From Nymphaea colorata (lineage: Eukaryota > Streptophyta > Magnoliopsida > Nymphaeales > Nymphaeaceae), in assembly GCF_008831285.2 (NCBI RefSeq), contig NC_045146.1, forward strand, positions 14,895,289 to 14,959,288: 64,000 nt of DNA, given 5' to 3'. The notes below the pieces were generated by a model. It did not search any database and was not told the origin of the DNA. It worked only from the letters and a program-made list of their open reading frames with translations. Of this stretch, positions 1-12,732 are shown in pieces. The first letter of the stretch is position 1, and each line of letters begins with the position of its first letter. Position numbers and translations under genes: made by a program.

Positions 1-825
1 ATTTGAAGAAAATGTTCCTTGTTAGTGTATTGCACAATATCATTTTATGGTCTCTATTAGTTTCCTAACCACAAGTTGTATTTTCTTTATCGGTGAAGAA
101 AGCAGTCATACTTTTTTTGTTCTACTCGCTTCTCACTCACTTAGTCTGCTTTTTTCTTCTTAATATTTTTTCTTTCTACTACCAATTTATTTTATTTCCT
201 ATTCATTTCCTGCGCGCTTCATGATTCACTTCCTGATTCACTTGTGGCTTAGTTCTTGCTTCCTAGAATTTTTCTAATCTCACTGCCTGCAATCGCTTTT
301 CGTTGCTTTGCTTTTTAGTCCACCTTCTGCAGTCAGTAATTTGAATACTGTGATCCTGATTGGATGACGGTCTAATGAGTATCTGGTTGGATGATTACAT
401 ATTCAATGGCTTTGTGAAATTAAGAAAAATTTTGATGCTTGTTTGTTTTTTGGTTTTTGTTTTGTTTTGTTTCTTTTAAGATTTGAAGATTGACATGTCA
501 TACTTGATTATAGTTGCAAGATCTCTCAACCATTATGCCCCAGGTTATACATATCATCTCAATATAGCCTGCTTTAGGTTTTGCTATCTGGGCACTGATG
601 TATGGCAAAAGTACAGGATTTTATATTCAATTAGCATGTCTACAGCGTTACTGTGCCGGATATACTGTTATATGTGTATTATTCAGTTGTACAGTTGTAC
701 TTTACATTGTGATGGAAGCCTTATAATCTTTGAGTTCCTTCCACATTCTTTATCTGTACCTTTTTGCACATTGATCACATGCTGATTGGTTTTGGGTTCT
801 CGTTTTCTCAACGGTCCGGCATCAG
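1..825 (+). other. Probable CSN4 intron, no exon recognised
   Basis: No stretch here translates to the CSN4 residues that should precede the exon at 826. The DNA is AT- and pyrimidine-rich, like the other introns of this gene. It ends in a clear acceptor (ATCAG at 821-825) directly before coding sequence. I infer that it is intron and that the amino-terminal half of CSN4 lies before position 1. Confidence 0.55.
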
Positions 826-3800
826 GGTGATTGATGAAGAAGCACTGGAGCAAGCACTGAGTGCTGCAGTCACCTGCACCATCTTGGCTGCAGCTGGTCC
901 ACAACGTTCAAGAGTTCTTGCCACCTTGTATAAGGTTGTCTTTCTTTCCTATTGCTAACTGCAATATTATTAGCACTATTTCCTTGCTTCCTACCAAATT
1001 TAAATTTTTTTACTTGAGTGTTTTTTTTTCTCCTTAAGAATTGGTACATGTATTGTCTAGCGTACAGTATATTGTCCAAATGCAATGAACCATATTTCTG
1101 ATTAATGTTTCTCCAGGCAAAGTCTATATGAAACTTGTGCATATTAATGTTGCTTTCAACTTGTAGAATTAGTAAACTTCATTCGAAATCCTGCAGTATT
1201 TCTTCATACAAAATAAGAGCGCCATTTCTGGTTACTGTTCTGGTGCGATTCTTCTGCATAACTTCAACTGGTGTTCATACATGTTGTCTTTATTCATGGC
1301 AGCTAGATTTAGCAAATTTGTGGCTTTTAAGCATTTACCCGGCAATAGTGTTTTGCTCTTTTGATGTATAAAGTTAAATATTTCATTGATGGCATTTCCA
1401 TTACATGTCCGTTTCTTCTTGGTTCCATGTGGTTGTGTTCCATGTCTTTTACAAGCACTTTTCAAGGAAATTGACAGACATCTTCCAGTTCTTTTCTGTT
1501 GGTTTTTCTTCGAAAGTTTTCATATATTATTCTTATGGCAATGGTTCTTGCTTTATCTGCATCCCTTTGTGAGAATGTCTTCCATTCCCTATGTTAACCC
1601 CCCTCCCCCCCCCAAAAAAAAAAAATTATTGGTTCCAGGATGAGAGGTGTTCAAAGTTGAAGATCTACCCAATCCTTCAAAAGGTAAACTAGTGAGAATA
1701 ATCTTATCGCAGTTTGAGTGAATTATTTGTTGGCTTCATCATTCATGCCTAAAGGTGTCTTTCATGAGATTGAATTTCCATTTTGGGCACTTTTTTAGGT
1801 ATATCTAGAGAGAATATTGCGAAAGCCAGAAATTGATGCTTTTGCTGAAGAACTAAAGGCTCATCAGGTGGTGTATTCTCTCCCTCGCCAAAGTCTTTTG
1901 GAAGAGCGATGATTAGTTGGATGCATTTTTAGAATTTTATTTTGTTTTTTCAACAGAAAGCTCTTTTGCCTGATAATTTCACTGTGCTGGATCGTGCTAT
2001 GATTGAACATAATCTTTTGAGCGCAAGCAAGCTCTATACAAATATAAGGTTTTTGTTAAATTTGACCATCTTACTGATTCTGTTTGAAGCTTCACCTTAG
2101 TTTATTCTTATGCTTAAGTTCTAAGTTTCTAACTGCTCCAGCTTTGAAGAGCTTGGCCAGCTACTTGGGATTGCTCCTCAAAAGGTACACATGGATGTCT
2201 GCTTTGATGTTTTTATTTTATCTTGTTAATGGAGTTGGACAATGTTGGAATGGCTTTTGATACTAATGTGATACTTTTTGGAGGATTAAGTTAGCCACAG
2301 TGTGTCTGGAACAGAACATTTTCCCAGTTTCTAATGTTTTTTTGGTGACAATTTTATAATTGCTGGCTGAGTTGTTCCATGAGTCAACTGTTAAATCCTA
2401 GTGGGGGTGCACTGGAAATAAAATATTAAAAGTACTTAGTTGATCAACAATAAATATTTGATGCAAACTATTGGCTATGTCTTCAGCTATTTACGCATGA
2501 TAAGTTAGAAGGGCAATTTTTCTCTTGTTGCAAAACAGTGGTCTATGGTTTGATGGGAAAGCATTAAATTTGAGCAATATGGATGGCGCTTCAAGCCTTC
2601 AAGTAGTATCAGTTCTGTGTTTTTTGTAGGTTTTGTTCGTGGAACTATGAGACATGGTTCAACAACGACTAATTTATAGTCCATGCTTTATTAGTAACTG
2701 GCCTGAGGTTAGTTCCTCTCGTTACTAATTTAAGTACTCTATAAAAATTGGCTATAAGGCTCCAAAAGGAACCATTCTTTGATGGAGTCCATTCTTGTGG
2801 CCATCAGATCATCGTTCTGGATGTAGGCCCTCAAGCACCTTAGTGGCTTTTACCCACTAGTTCATAATATGCAGGGTAAATAGTGAATTTGGTAACATGC
2901 TTGTACTATTTTTTTCCCAGTGATGTGACAATTTTGGGATGGAAGAGATGACATCATTGGCTGTCAAATAGTACGAGACATTTTATAGAGGTTTTCTTGG
3001 ATTCTCGGGTTATACATGATTTTACAGGGATTTGCCATTTGGAAAAAGGTTAACGTTTGATTTTGCTTTCTTTTCAATAATGTGTTTTGACACTTTCGTT
3101 GGGTCCTTTTTCTTGCTGGAGTTTACTGATGCCGTGAGCATTAATAGAATTACTTTTGAAGTATTTAATGTTACTTTGACCTCATCATCCTGAGAAATTT
3201 TGTTCATTCTGACAAAAGGTTTCTGGTTCTCAGATAAATGAAGTGTTCAAAAACCTTATATGGGTTTAGTACTTGATAGCTGTTGTTTCTCTCCATCAGA
3301 AACCGACTCTTAGGATAAAAGTTTGTGATGGTTTGATTCCAAGAAGCTTTTTTTAATGACGTTTATACTGACCACAGGCCGAGAAGATAGCATCAAAGAT
3401 GATATATGAAGATAGAATGAGAGGTTCTATTGATCAGGTATACACTTTACTGTCCTCATCAAGGTAGCCTAGTTCTATTTGAGAGGTCAACATTTTTCAA
3501 AATGGAAGTTGTATTGGAATTCCTCATTCACGACTGCTGAAGGAAGAGACTATGTTATTGACGTAATGTACATCTTAAATTTGAATTGCCACCGCATGCA
3601 TCCATGACTTGGAACGTTTCCAGTGGCTTGCATCTGGCAAGTGGTTGGGAGCCGTATGTGAAGATATCATACCTCATAGCAAATTGTGCTTTGCTTCGCT
3701 TGTCATGTTGAATGTGTCCTGCGCCATCTAATTGCTTTTACCCGAGCTGAAATCTTTTAATCTACAAATGTACCTCGCCTATTCGAGTCAGCATCTTAAT

Positions 3801-4066
3801 ATTTTATGGATATAATTATGCCATCTATTGAACCGGTCTTGCAGGTTGAGTCAGTCATTCACTTCGAGGATGATACAGAAGAGCTGCAACAGTGGGATCA
3901 GCAGGTTGGTTGTATTAGCTGAAATAACATGACGCCTGTGGCTCTATTAAAGAATTGCGTTTGATTTCTTTTGGTGAATTGGCATTTGCAGATTGTTGGA
4001 GTGTGTCAGGCCTTAAATGATATTCTTGATAGGATGGCGAAAAAGGGTCTCAATGTAGCAGTCTGA
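826..4066 (+). CDS. CSN4: COP9 signalosome subunit 4, carboxy-terminal part
   Basis: CSN4 is a PCI-domain subunit of the COP9 signalosome, the nuclear complex that removes NEDD8/RUB from cullins and so controls cullin-RING ubiquitin ligases. Eight exons are seen: 826-934, 1639-1683, 1799-1867, 1957-2048, 2142-2184, 3378-3437, 3845-3904 and 3992-4066. All have GT-AG borders and the phases join without a break. Diagnostic peptides in order are [89 protein letters not shown] and [14 protein letters not shown]. The protein ends in NVAV and TGA at 4064-4066. This covers roughly the last 190 residues of a protein of about 400, including the end of the PCI winged-helix domain and the carboxy-terminal helix. 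The gene is partial because the window starts inside it; no internal stop or frameshift was found. The intron at 2185-3377 is the longest. Confidence 0.95.
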
Positions 4067-6723
4067 GTTGTTTATGGCGCAGAATTTACAACTGGCATAT
4101 GTCCCTTTTGGAAGGCGTGAATCGGTGTTGTATTAGCTTTCATTGTCTCAAGCCTTCGCATCCCTTTCCTTCGATATCATTTTTCTAGGTTGGAAATTGA
4201 CAGTTTTGGCGTTTTCTCTTTGAAGCGCATAAGAAGTTTCTCACATGATGGTTTACTTGTGGGGGGTTGGGAAGAGCCGGCAGCACATCAAACAAACAGC
4301 ACATTGCTTCTCGAATGTTTTAGTAGTCCTTGTTTTTGAACTTCAGGTGTATCTAGCTTTTTTAAAAATCAAACAATGAAAATAGATGGCGTGGGTTTGA
4401 TCGAAGTTATCAGGTCACGTAGGATGTTATGCCGCTTATCAACTTTATGTTGGCAGTGATTTTGAGGAGATAGAAAGTTGAAGGAAAGGCTTTCTGCCCC
4501 AAATAGTTATATTAAGGATAAAAACTTGCCAAGCGCCAAATGGTTGTAACAAAGTTTTAGCAAATGGATATATACATAATCTAATGCAGTGGTGGCTTCA
4601 GTACAGTAATGTCCACACTAGGCCTTCCAAAAGATACTGCATTATTAAGGGGGTGCTGCTGCATGCTATTCACTGAGCCAAACAATGCAAAAACATATAA
4701 CAACATTGTTTGAAAAATCACAAACAAAACTATAAATGCAAAGATAAAACTATGGAGCCGGAAAATTTCTCATCTTTCTTCTGTTCTTGGAAATGGGTAA
4801 TCATTTGCTTCACAAACACTGCCACCGACCAGCTGCCTCTCTCTTTGTTCCCATGTCGGCGAGTTCGTAAAAGACGGTTCTACTACTCCGAATCATGACC
4901 ACTCTCGCACCACTCACGGCCTCTTCCCCCATCACTTCCTTTTCCTCAAATTCCTCCATTCGAGGAATAGGATGCCTCCAAAAAAACAATCTTGCTCACC
5001 TTCCAAAATTCAGTAAATGCGAACCACTTGATTCTCTCCCATCCGACTTTATTCTCTCCCATCCGGCTTGTGGAGAGACAGCAGGCCCTCTCTCGTCGGC
5101 CTTTTTCTTGTCCAGCCCTCTCCCTTTCCGACGGGAGGGGCCGGCAGTCACCCTCCTCGTGCACGACGAATTGTTCGGAACAGAAGCAGCGCGCTACTGT
5201 AATGTTAGCAGGGTATTTTTTTGTCATAAAAAAGGAAAACATTTCCCATCCATCTCCATAAACGGATGGTGGTCACGTGTGAATAGATATCAAACATTAG
5301 GGTTCTCTTTGTTCATTTCTAAACCTTGAGGGACTCTTTGTTGTTTTGTAATTTTTTCTTGAAAAATTCATGCTTCTTAAATGCGTTCTATTTTTTTTCT
5401 ATCTGACAGGATTTATCAGGAATTTCGGAAATATGAGCCTTGTATTGGAGATTAAGCTGAACCTTTGACTTTTAAGTGAAAGTTTCTTTTCCTATGCTGT
5501 CATTTGAGACAGGTTTAACAATTCTTATTTTTTTGATAATGTGATACTCGAAACAAGGACTACAAGGGCGAAGTTCATAGTCAATATGTACGCTTGACTG
5601 ATATTTATTTTTTCAGCCGTGTAAGACATTGTTCGAAACGACATTCATGTGCAAGAAGCTGTTTAATCTACATCAGATTCGCAAGTCCGCAAATTGATGT
5701 CCAAACATGAATAGAGAAATGTGAAACATGCATATGAGAATGACAATCCCAAGTTATACCTTCAAGACTGTATTGTGCAATTTGAGAGACAGAGGGCAGT
5801 GCTCCTCACCGACGCTCTCTTGGAATATGATTTTTAGATTTATGAAAACTAAGATATCTGTTTTTTTGGCTTGCTGAAGTTGTTTATTATGAATCCAACT
5901 GGATGAACACAGTCGAAATGACCAAAATTAGGAGAATGTTAAAAAAGATGAAAACTTATATAAATTGAATTTCATCAAGTGACAAAAAAAGTAAAAAGGG
6001 CTTTCTTGTATATCATACTTTTGGGCATCATCAGCTTTTCTCTCATCTCTTTCTCTCTTGTTGTTATTGTAACTGAAGGACTTCTTGTCCCCAAATTTTA
6101 ATATTGATTCCAATTTTATCGGCTTATCTCTCTCACACATACACATAAAGATGTGTATGTGTGTGAGTGTACACCAGAAACAAAAACCATACTACATAGA
6201 AAGGATTATTGATGCATTTTTATACGTATAGTGAAACCTTAAAAAGTTTATGAGTATAGCATGCAACGAGCCAAACAGTAATTTCAAATTCCCTTGGACT
6301 TGAACTCATTTATGAATAAGAATATCATATCCACTTAGGTCCTGATGCAGCACAAAATATTAAAAATAATAGGAATGAAGCGGCCTTACGGTTGTGGGTT
6401 GTTAAGTTTCTGCTTAAAAAAAAATATATATATACACAATTTATTTATTCATGTATTGTATTTATATTTAAATGTCAAATTCGTATGGACCTCGGGCTCT
6501 GATTCGAATGCTAAACGGCACACCGAAAGTCAGATCTCATTTTGTTTATCCAGATCATTGATTTCTGATTTTGATTGGATAAATCCACCGCTGAAGCTCC
6601 AGTATATGTACACGCTTAACAAGTCTGTAATTACAGAGATCCGAAGATCCGCACTGGCACTCTGTTCTACTGGATACCCATTTTCTGGCCGTCTATCTCA
6701 CTCTTAAGTTTTGAAGTGGACGG
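4067..6723. other. Intergenic, CSN4 3' region to SPT small subunit
   Basis: The first few hundred bases are presumably CSN4 3' UTR. No gene was recognised in the rest. A 144-codon open frame at 4895-5329 is listed separately. 6421-6434 is an A/TA-rich run. The last part before 6724 shows nothing that I can name. Confidence 0.5.
4895..5329 (+). other. Orphan open frame with transit-peptide-like start
   Basis: 144 codons are open from an ATG. The first 40 or so residues are rich in Ser, Thr, Ala and Pro with almost no acidic residues (MTTLAPLTASSPITSFSS...), the composition of a plastid transit peptide. The rest resembles no family I know, and no following exon could be joined to it. It may be the first exon of an unrecognised gene, a dead gene remnant or a chance frame. 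Composition is the only support. Confidence 0.2.
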
Positions 6724-6913
6724 TTAGGGTTTTGTTGTATTTTTCCCCCAAAACTACCCTCGAGCAGACCCCGGGAATTCCCTCTCTCTCTCTCTCTTTC
6801 GCTGGTAGCCTTCATACGACTTTCGACGACGCTTCCCTGCTGATCTCTCTCTCTCTCTCTCCCCCTCTTCCTCTCCGACTATTCCCTGTGAATTGCAACG
6901 AAAGGAAATAAGG
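6724..6913 (+). promoter_or_regulatory. Telo-box and CT-rich leader before SPT small subunit
   Basis: TTAGGGTTT at 6724-6732 is the reverse of the plant telo-box AAACCCTAA, common near start sites of housekeeping genes. CT microsatellite tracts follow at about 6780-6800 and 6846-6864, typical of plant 5' leaders. The transcription start was not located. Placement directly before the ATG at 6914 supports a core promoter plus 5' UTR. Confidence 0.5.
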
Positions 6914-7569
6914 ATGGGTTGCGGAATCATCACGTACGTGCAGAGGAAGATCTACTTGTACAATGTCACCTTCGGCCTTTACATGCTCGATTGGTGGGAA
7001 CGCTACCTCTTCAGTATCCTTTCTTCTTCTTCCTCGAATTCGCAGATCTTCCTTTGTGGAGATAGGGATAAAATATTAACCTGAACAGGCTGTTTCCCTT
7101 TTCGGGGGTTTCCTGCTTCGCGATTGTCTCCTCCTCTTTTTTTGTTCTTGAACGTGGTTTGGTCTATGAAGGAGGTTTCAGAGCCTCAACCATCTATGTT
7201 CTTGAATTTTTTGTAGTTTGAATCTAACAAATTCATCACGAACTTGGTTGGTGTAGAGATCCGAGCGGCAGTGCCTTTATGTATTATTACTAACCTGTGT
7301 AAGATACTCTTGATCTTTCGGGGGCATACTCTTCCCAATTGTTTACTGTGGTCGAATTGATTCTGATCTTTATGGGTTTCTCCGGTTTATCAAATCCGCC
7401 TTCTGGTTCTGAAAATCCCGTTACTTGCAATTTCGATGTTTATTCGTTGTTTTTTGGTTAAAATAGATCTACGTGGATCCTTAACATTCTAGACACATTA
7501 ATCGTGGTTCTCCTGTGGTTTATCTGTTACAATGGATCACGCTCCGCTGCAGAACTTTACAGAAGGTAA
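6914..7569 (+). CDS. ssSPT: Small subunit of serine palmitoyltransferase
   Basis: This small ER membrane protein binds the LCB1/LCB2 heterodimer and stimulates serine palmitoyltransferase, the first committed step of sphingolipid synthesis (serine plus palmitoyl-CoA to 3-ketosphinganine). Exon 1 is 6914-7013 and exon 2 is 7493-7569, joined through a GT-AG intron in phase 1. The AAC codon formed across the junction is the expected Asn. The 58-residue product contains the family hallmark VQRKIYLYNVTFGLYMLDWW followed by ERYLF, then a hydrophobic segment (TLIVVLLWFICYNGS) that is the single membrane span. It ends ELYRR, TAA at 7567-7569. Plant members are about 56 residues, so this is full length. 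The start MGCGIITY is slightly longer than the usual short start before VQRK. An AG/GT at 7565-7566 could be a donor for a longer form, but the in-frame stop right after it makes the short form simplest. Confidence 0.93.
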
Positions 7570-9806
7570 CTTTAATAGCTGTTGAAAATATTGCTGACAT
7601 ACGAATACATGGAAAATGTGATGGTTTGAACCATGATACTTATAGTGGTGCACGCGCATGATTCCTTCGTTCTGGACGTAGACGCTAGTAGATACAATCA
7701 TCAGAATGAGATTCAACTCTCGAGTTCTCAATAATTTAGGGCTAATTCATGAACAGAATGATTCAATATGGTCTAAAAGTGCCTAAGAGATTAAGTTGGA
7801 CTCAATTTTTATTCATGAAAATGTTAATTTAGATACCAGGTCTCTGTAGATCAGGATTTTCTGTCAAAGTACATTTCTCACACGTGTGCCTACACACATG
7901 ACACACATTGCACAGCAAATCCAGGCGTCTCAGGTATCTTAGGTAGCTGTGAACCTTGATGACTGCTAGTTTCTAGCATGAAATATGGCCGATGCAGTTT
8001 CATCTGATAGAAAGTTTAGCATTGTGGAAGAAGAAGAAACTAAAGTATCGAGATCTCCACTTGTAGTATTTCAATTTCTATGGATCTGACATTCTTATGG
8101 ACACCAGAATTGCATACTTAGTAACCCGTTTGAAACTTTTGAAATGGTAACCGTTTGTCAAAGGTTGGCTGTGATCTTTGGCAAATTTTATTGATGGTGA
8201 TGATCATGTGTACATGCATGTACTAGTTTTTATAAATTGCATCTTCTTCTGATTCTTTTTAGCATTTAATGGTAAACTTGCTTTCTATTTATATGTGATC
8301 ATCACATTATTGTTATGCACATGTTTCTTCAACCTTGATAGGAGGCAGCTTAGTTGCCAATGGCAGCTTGTAGAGCATGTGCCTGTGACCTGCAACTCAG
8401 ATTAGGATAACCATATATTCTTCATTGATCTTCTTGTTCTTGCTATTCTAATTTATATGAGTATTCTAAAGTTAATTCTACACATTCTGGACTGTGGACT
8501 AGTGGCATTCTTGTTGAAGTATCTTGTTTTCAGCTTTCTTGGCAGGCATTAGGTCTACCAGAAATTTTGAAGATTATATGTGCAGGCCTATCAGGTGATA
8601 ACCAATCCTTCAAATTGTTCTCACCTCCTGTTGTATATAGTCTTGTGTCTTTGTTGAAGTAAATTGACAGTGTATATCTATCTCGTGTCTGGTTTGTTGT
8701 TGCCTTCTAAATAATGAAATACAGGATATATGAGTTTTATTCATAAACGTCAGTGCATTTGAAATATGAAATTTGTCTTTGTCTGAAATAATTTGGTAGT
8801 TCGACTACTGGCATGTGATATATATCTATTCCGTCCATATCTGTTTTAAAAAGAGGTCACATCAGAGATTATTTGGACAGAGCTCTGTAACGTTGTCCTG
8901 GACCTAAATGTATATGGCTGTACAAATGACGAAAATAGTAAGTTGAAACATGCCCAGGCATCTAATGAAATGGACTAGAATAATTGGGTGCAGAGGGATC
9001 TATTTATAGTTGGATTTGCATGACTCCAGAAGCTCCTCACATATATCTCCTCTTTCTTTCTTTTTTGTTTTCCCTTTCTCCTTCAGTGGTGGGGGTGAGG
9101 CTCAATATGAATTTAGTCTATATATATATTTCCATCCTTAATTGTTGAAGTTATATAGGAGTTCTTGCTGCTGCTGTCTGCATCTTCACTACCAATTGGT
9201 ATCCTAAGAAAGAGGTGGGCCCTGTTTGCTAAAAATGAATTTCCTTGTGTTGCAAAATTTGCTAAGCATGTTTTAGATATTTTTTTATTTTGACCATTTT
9301 TTTAGACTACCTTGAAACTTGTGAACTTAAAAGATCTTTGTAGGAACTATGAACCGATGTGCTGTTTGGCAGAATGGGTCAGTCACCAACTCAATAATGG
9401 TAGCTTTTACACAATTATGACTTATTTCAATTGCAGAAATTGTTGCTACTTTCGATTGTCCTGTTTGTTCTTAAGTTAAGAACCTAAAACTAAAAGTCTT
9501 CCTTTTCTAGCTAATCTCTAGAGATATTAGTCTGTTAAGATTCTTGATTAGCTTTCCTTTCTAATCTGCTTCATTTTGTTAATGTTTGATTGTGCTTTCT
9601 CATCTTTTACTGATGTTAGCTAGCTTTAGAAATTTGCACATCTTAGGTTCCATCTGTATGCTGCGACATGATTAGAACGACTTGTTTGCTAATATATGCG
9701 TGAAGCCAGTAATTTATGTAGCAATGCAATAGTCATATATCATTATCATCTTGCAGTTTTCTACAAATTTTCCCTGCATTTTTGTCTTTAAATATGTAAC
9801 AATCCA
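7570..9806. other. Intergenic, no gene recognised
   Basis: AT-rich DNA with no recognisable protein, RNA gene or transposon end. The first few hundred bases are probably the 3' UTR of the SPT small subunit gene. Confidence 0.45.
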
Positions 9807-9814
9807 CTTGAAAC

Positions 9815-10183
9815 CCATGTTATCCATGTCGTATGAGGTGGAGGCGATGTCGGATATGTATCATATAGGCCTGCAAAACCTGTGTATCATATAGGATTCT
9901 ATTTATTTTATGTAGACATTTTTTTATTTTCTCAATGTGTTGTTAACATATTATGGCTTATGAATGATGAATCAAAATGTTTATTACATGTATGATGAGT
10001 TTTTTATTCAAACCCATTTTTCATGATTTTTATGATTTTTCTGAAATTTTTCTATTTTTATTCTTTTTATATAAGATAAAAAATAAAATCTACAATACAT
10101 TTACAATATATTACAATATGTTATGATATAACATATAGGACCGCCCTGTCGATACATGTTACAATATGCCTTTTACAACATTG
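9815..10183. mobile_element. Non-autonomous hAT element (MITE)
   Basis: This 369-bp element has ends CCATGTTATCC on the left and, as reverse complement on the right, CAATGTTGTAAAA. The right end matches the left end of the full hAT transposon at 60373 exactly over 13 bases. It is flanked by near-identical 8-bp duplications, CTTGAAAC at 9807-9814 and GTTGAAAC at 10184-10191 (7 of 8), the hAT target-site length. Inside there is no coding potential, only AT-rich DNA with GTATCATATAGG-type motifs near both ends, similar to the GTATCG motifs at the ends of the larger hAT. I infer a MITE mobilised by that family. Confidence 0.7.
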
Positions 10184-11450
10184 GTTGAAACCATTCTTGC
10201 AAGGTGTCGGGAATCCTTTTTGAACGTAGTAAAATCATTCTGCTGACTGTGATGTGCTTCTCGTTTCTTATTTTTGTGAAAAAATGTGTCTAATCCTGCA
10301 TGTTTAAGCATTGTTCTCTATCCTAAAACATATTGTCCTGACATTTTTCTTTAAAGGCATCTAAACTATGTTATCAAAGGTAGCAACACCTGGGGGTTAA
10401 TCACTTGATAATACTTTTCCAAGAGTATGTTCTAAGTATGTTGTCTTCTTTAAGATGCACTATAAATGGAAAATTTGCCTTCTTTTCTCTGTTAATCATA
10501 CAGAAGATGTATGAATTTGCCAGTAGTAGAGGCACCTTTTGCTATTCTGTGTTTGTGTGGGAAATATAGTCATTTTTCATGGGAATATAAGCGAAAGTTA
10601 TTCCTAGTCATCAACTTCTCTTGACTCCTTTGAAGATGGAAGCTTAACTGCTGCCGAGCAAGATAAAAGCTGTTAACTGGCTAACAACTGACCGCCAAAG
10701 TGTTTATTGGGTGGTTCCTTGTAACGTGAAGTAATTCATTATTCAATATGTGTGGACATTTTTCTTAGTGTGTCATCAGGTATAAGCGAATCACTCCCTC
10801 TCTTTGCTGTGGGAATAAATTGTTTTCATCTATCAAATATTTTTCTGGTCCTTCAGTGGTGAAGCATGTTTAGTTTCTCCATTTCCTGAAGCGTTCAACT
10901 TTGTTGTATTCTGAATCAACAGTAGCTTACTGCTGTCTGACTATTGTCGTCCTGCCAGGTGTACTTCAACCATGTGGGCAACTCAAAGCTTTGTGTTTTG
11001 ATTTTGTTGTGGAGGGCCATCTCTGGGGTTCTACTAGTAATTTTACCAGCACAGGGTCGAAGCTTTCATTTTGCTTTTCTGTACTTAGGCATTCTTTAGG
11101 TTATGGTATCTATTTAAACTTGTGATGCCCAACAAAGTCTTAGTCTCATTCAATCCGCTTAAAGGTCAAGCAGCTCTTATATGTGCCAAACCTCTTAATA
11201 TGTTTGTTACTTTTCACTATTTGGATATTTGATCAGCCACTATTCTGTTAGATGTCTCGTAGTATTAGTATTGGAATTGATTAAAGGTTCGATAAGATCG
11301 TGTTTAGGCCAATCTGAAGCTTCCACTCAGTTGTGCGTCAAAATCTGGAGACCTCGCATTCTCACTATACAGGAGTTACCCCTCTAGCATTTAATATCCA
11401 TTTCCTTGTTGCGAGTTCGTTTCTGGAACAGGGCATTCATACTTCCAGAT

Positions 11451-11614
11451 ACTAGTGTGGAGATGTATGGAATATTCATAAACTCAGTGCATTATGATGT
11501 GCCATTGCATAGGTCACTTTCCGTAGAATGTGAGCTTTACTAGTGTGGAGATGTATGGAAAATTTATAAACTCGGTGCATTATGGTTTGTTATTGCGCCG
11601 AAGAATGTGAGTTC
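11451..11614. repeat. Two-copy 88-bp tandem duplication
   Basis: ACTAGTGTGGAGATGTATGG occurs at 11451 and again at 11539, each followed by closely similar text (ATTCATAAACTCAGTGCATT versus ATTTATAAACTCGGTGCATT). The copies have diverged by several substitutions, so the duplication is not recent. Confidence 0.8.
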
Positions 11615-12113
11615 GATCGTCGACATCATCCTTTACTTGTTTACAACATTGACTCCGTTCTGTTCCTAGATTGAGTGCACTCTTCATGAGTTCATGTTTA
11701 CTTACCAAAGAAGTATCCGTCATAGTCGATGAAACGTCGAATCGCGGTAATGTCCTTGCGCGGTTAATGTGCAACATTCACTCATATATTTAACCATTTC
11801 CTCATAATTTGGCTCTTCCATTTGAGAGATATTTTTATACTGAAAAATAAAAATATTTGATTGCTGATGATCTGGCTAATTCGTCGATGACATGATAAGT
11901 AGGAATCAGCGGCATGCTTGAGCATGAGCCGAACCGGCATCCATCTCACCCAAATTAAGGGTGCATCTGAAAGTGTAATTGCGTACGAAAATACAGGTTT
12001 GAAAAATTTCATGTGAAATATGCCAATATTCATCCTTTCCATAAGAAAAGCTTCTCCAGTTGCGGAGGATTTTTTTTTTTTAAATTTTGAAGATGAGAAA
12101 TTCATGTGATGAG

Positions 12114-12114
<1 letters not shown>

Positions 12115-12194
<80 letters not shown>
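12115..12194. repeat. Compound CT/TA microsatellite
   Basis: An uninterrupted CT run from about 12115 to 12142 passes directly into an AT run to about 12194. Likely length-variable between individuals. Confidence 0.97.
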
Positions 12195-12195
<1 letters not shown>

Positions 12196-12732
12196 GACTT
12201 TGGTTATTTAGAGTGGCTCAACTTATGGATGATTGAAAGAAAAATAAGGAGAAAAAGGTGATGGACAGTTCACACCTTTTCTGTTTGTTTTCAATGAAAT
12301 AATTTTGTTATTGGAATTTCTCATCGCTGCCAATGTACTGAATATTCATTACAGATGCTTTCCAATTTACCTTGTTAGGTTATTGACACTTAACACTACC
12401 AGTTGAAGAAGGTTGAAAATTTGATATGCAAAATGCCTTCCTATTCGCATGATTATGTAACGTCGAGAACGTACCTTGTTTGAACATTTTGACTTGGGGA
12501 GTCGACTTGAAGAAGGTCAACCTCTATTAGCATAATTAGGTAACCATATGCTTAAATTTGCCTTGATGAAATTAAAAGAGAAAATTCACTGCAGACATAT
12601 TGTCAACTACCAATTTGAGTCTTGCCAAATTCAATGAAAGGTGCCACGTGATGCGGGGCCTTAAGCAAGCAGACCACTACTTTCGGTTCCTTGTGGTGGC
12701 CACCTGATGTTCATTTCATGCATGCCAACAAA

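Larger units (their letters stand above)
10192..12732. other. Intergenic, no gene recognised
   Basis: No conserved protein was found on either strand. A short open frame at 10901-11125 has no recognisable content. Local repeats inside this stretch are given separately. Confidence 0.45.

Noticed and set aside
1..825. An additional CSN4 exon near the window start
   Set aside because: None of the expected residues before the EEALEQ exon (the region ending in a GDEEID-type motif) could be read in any frame.
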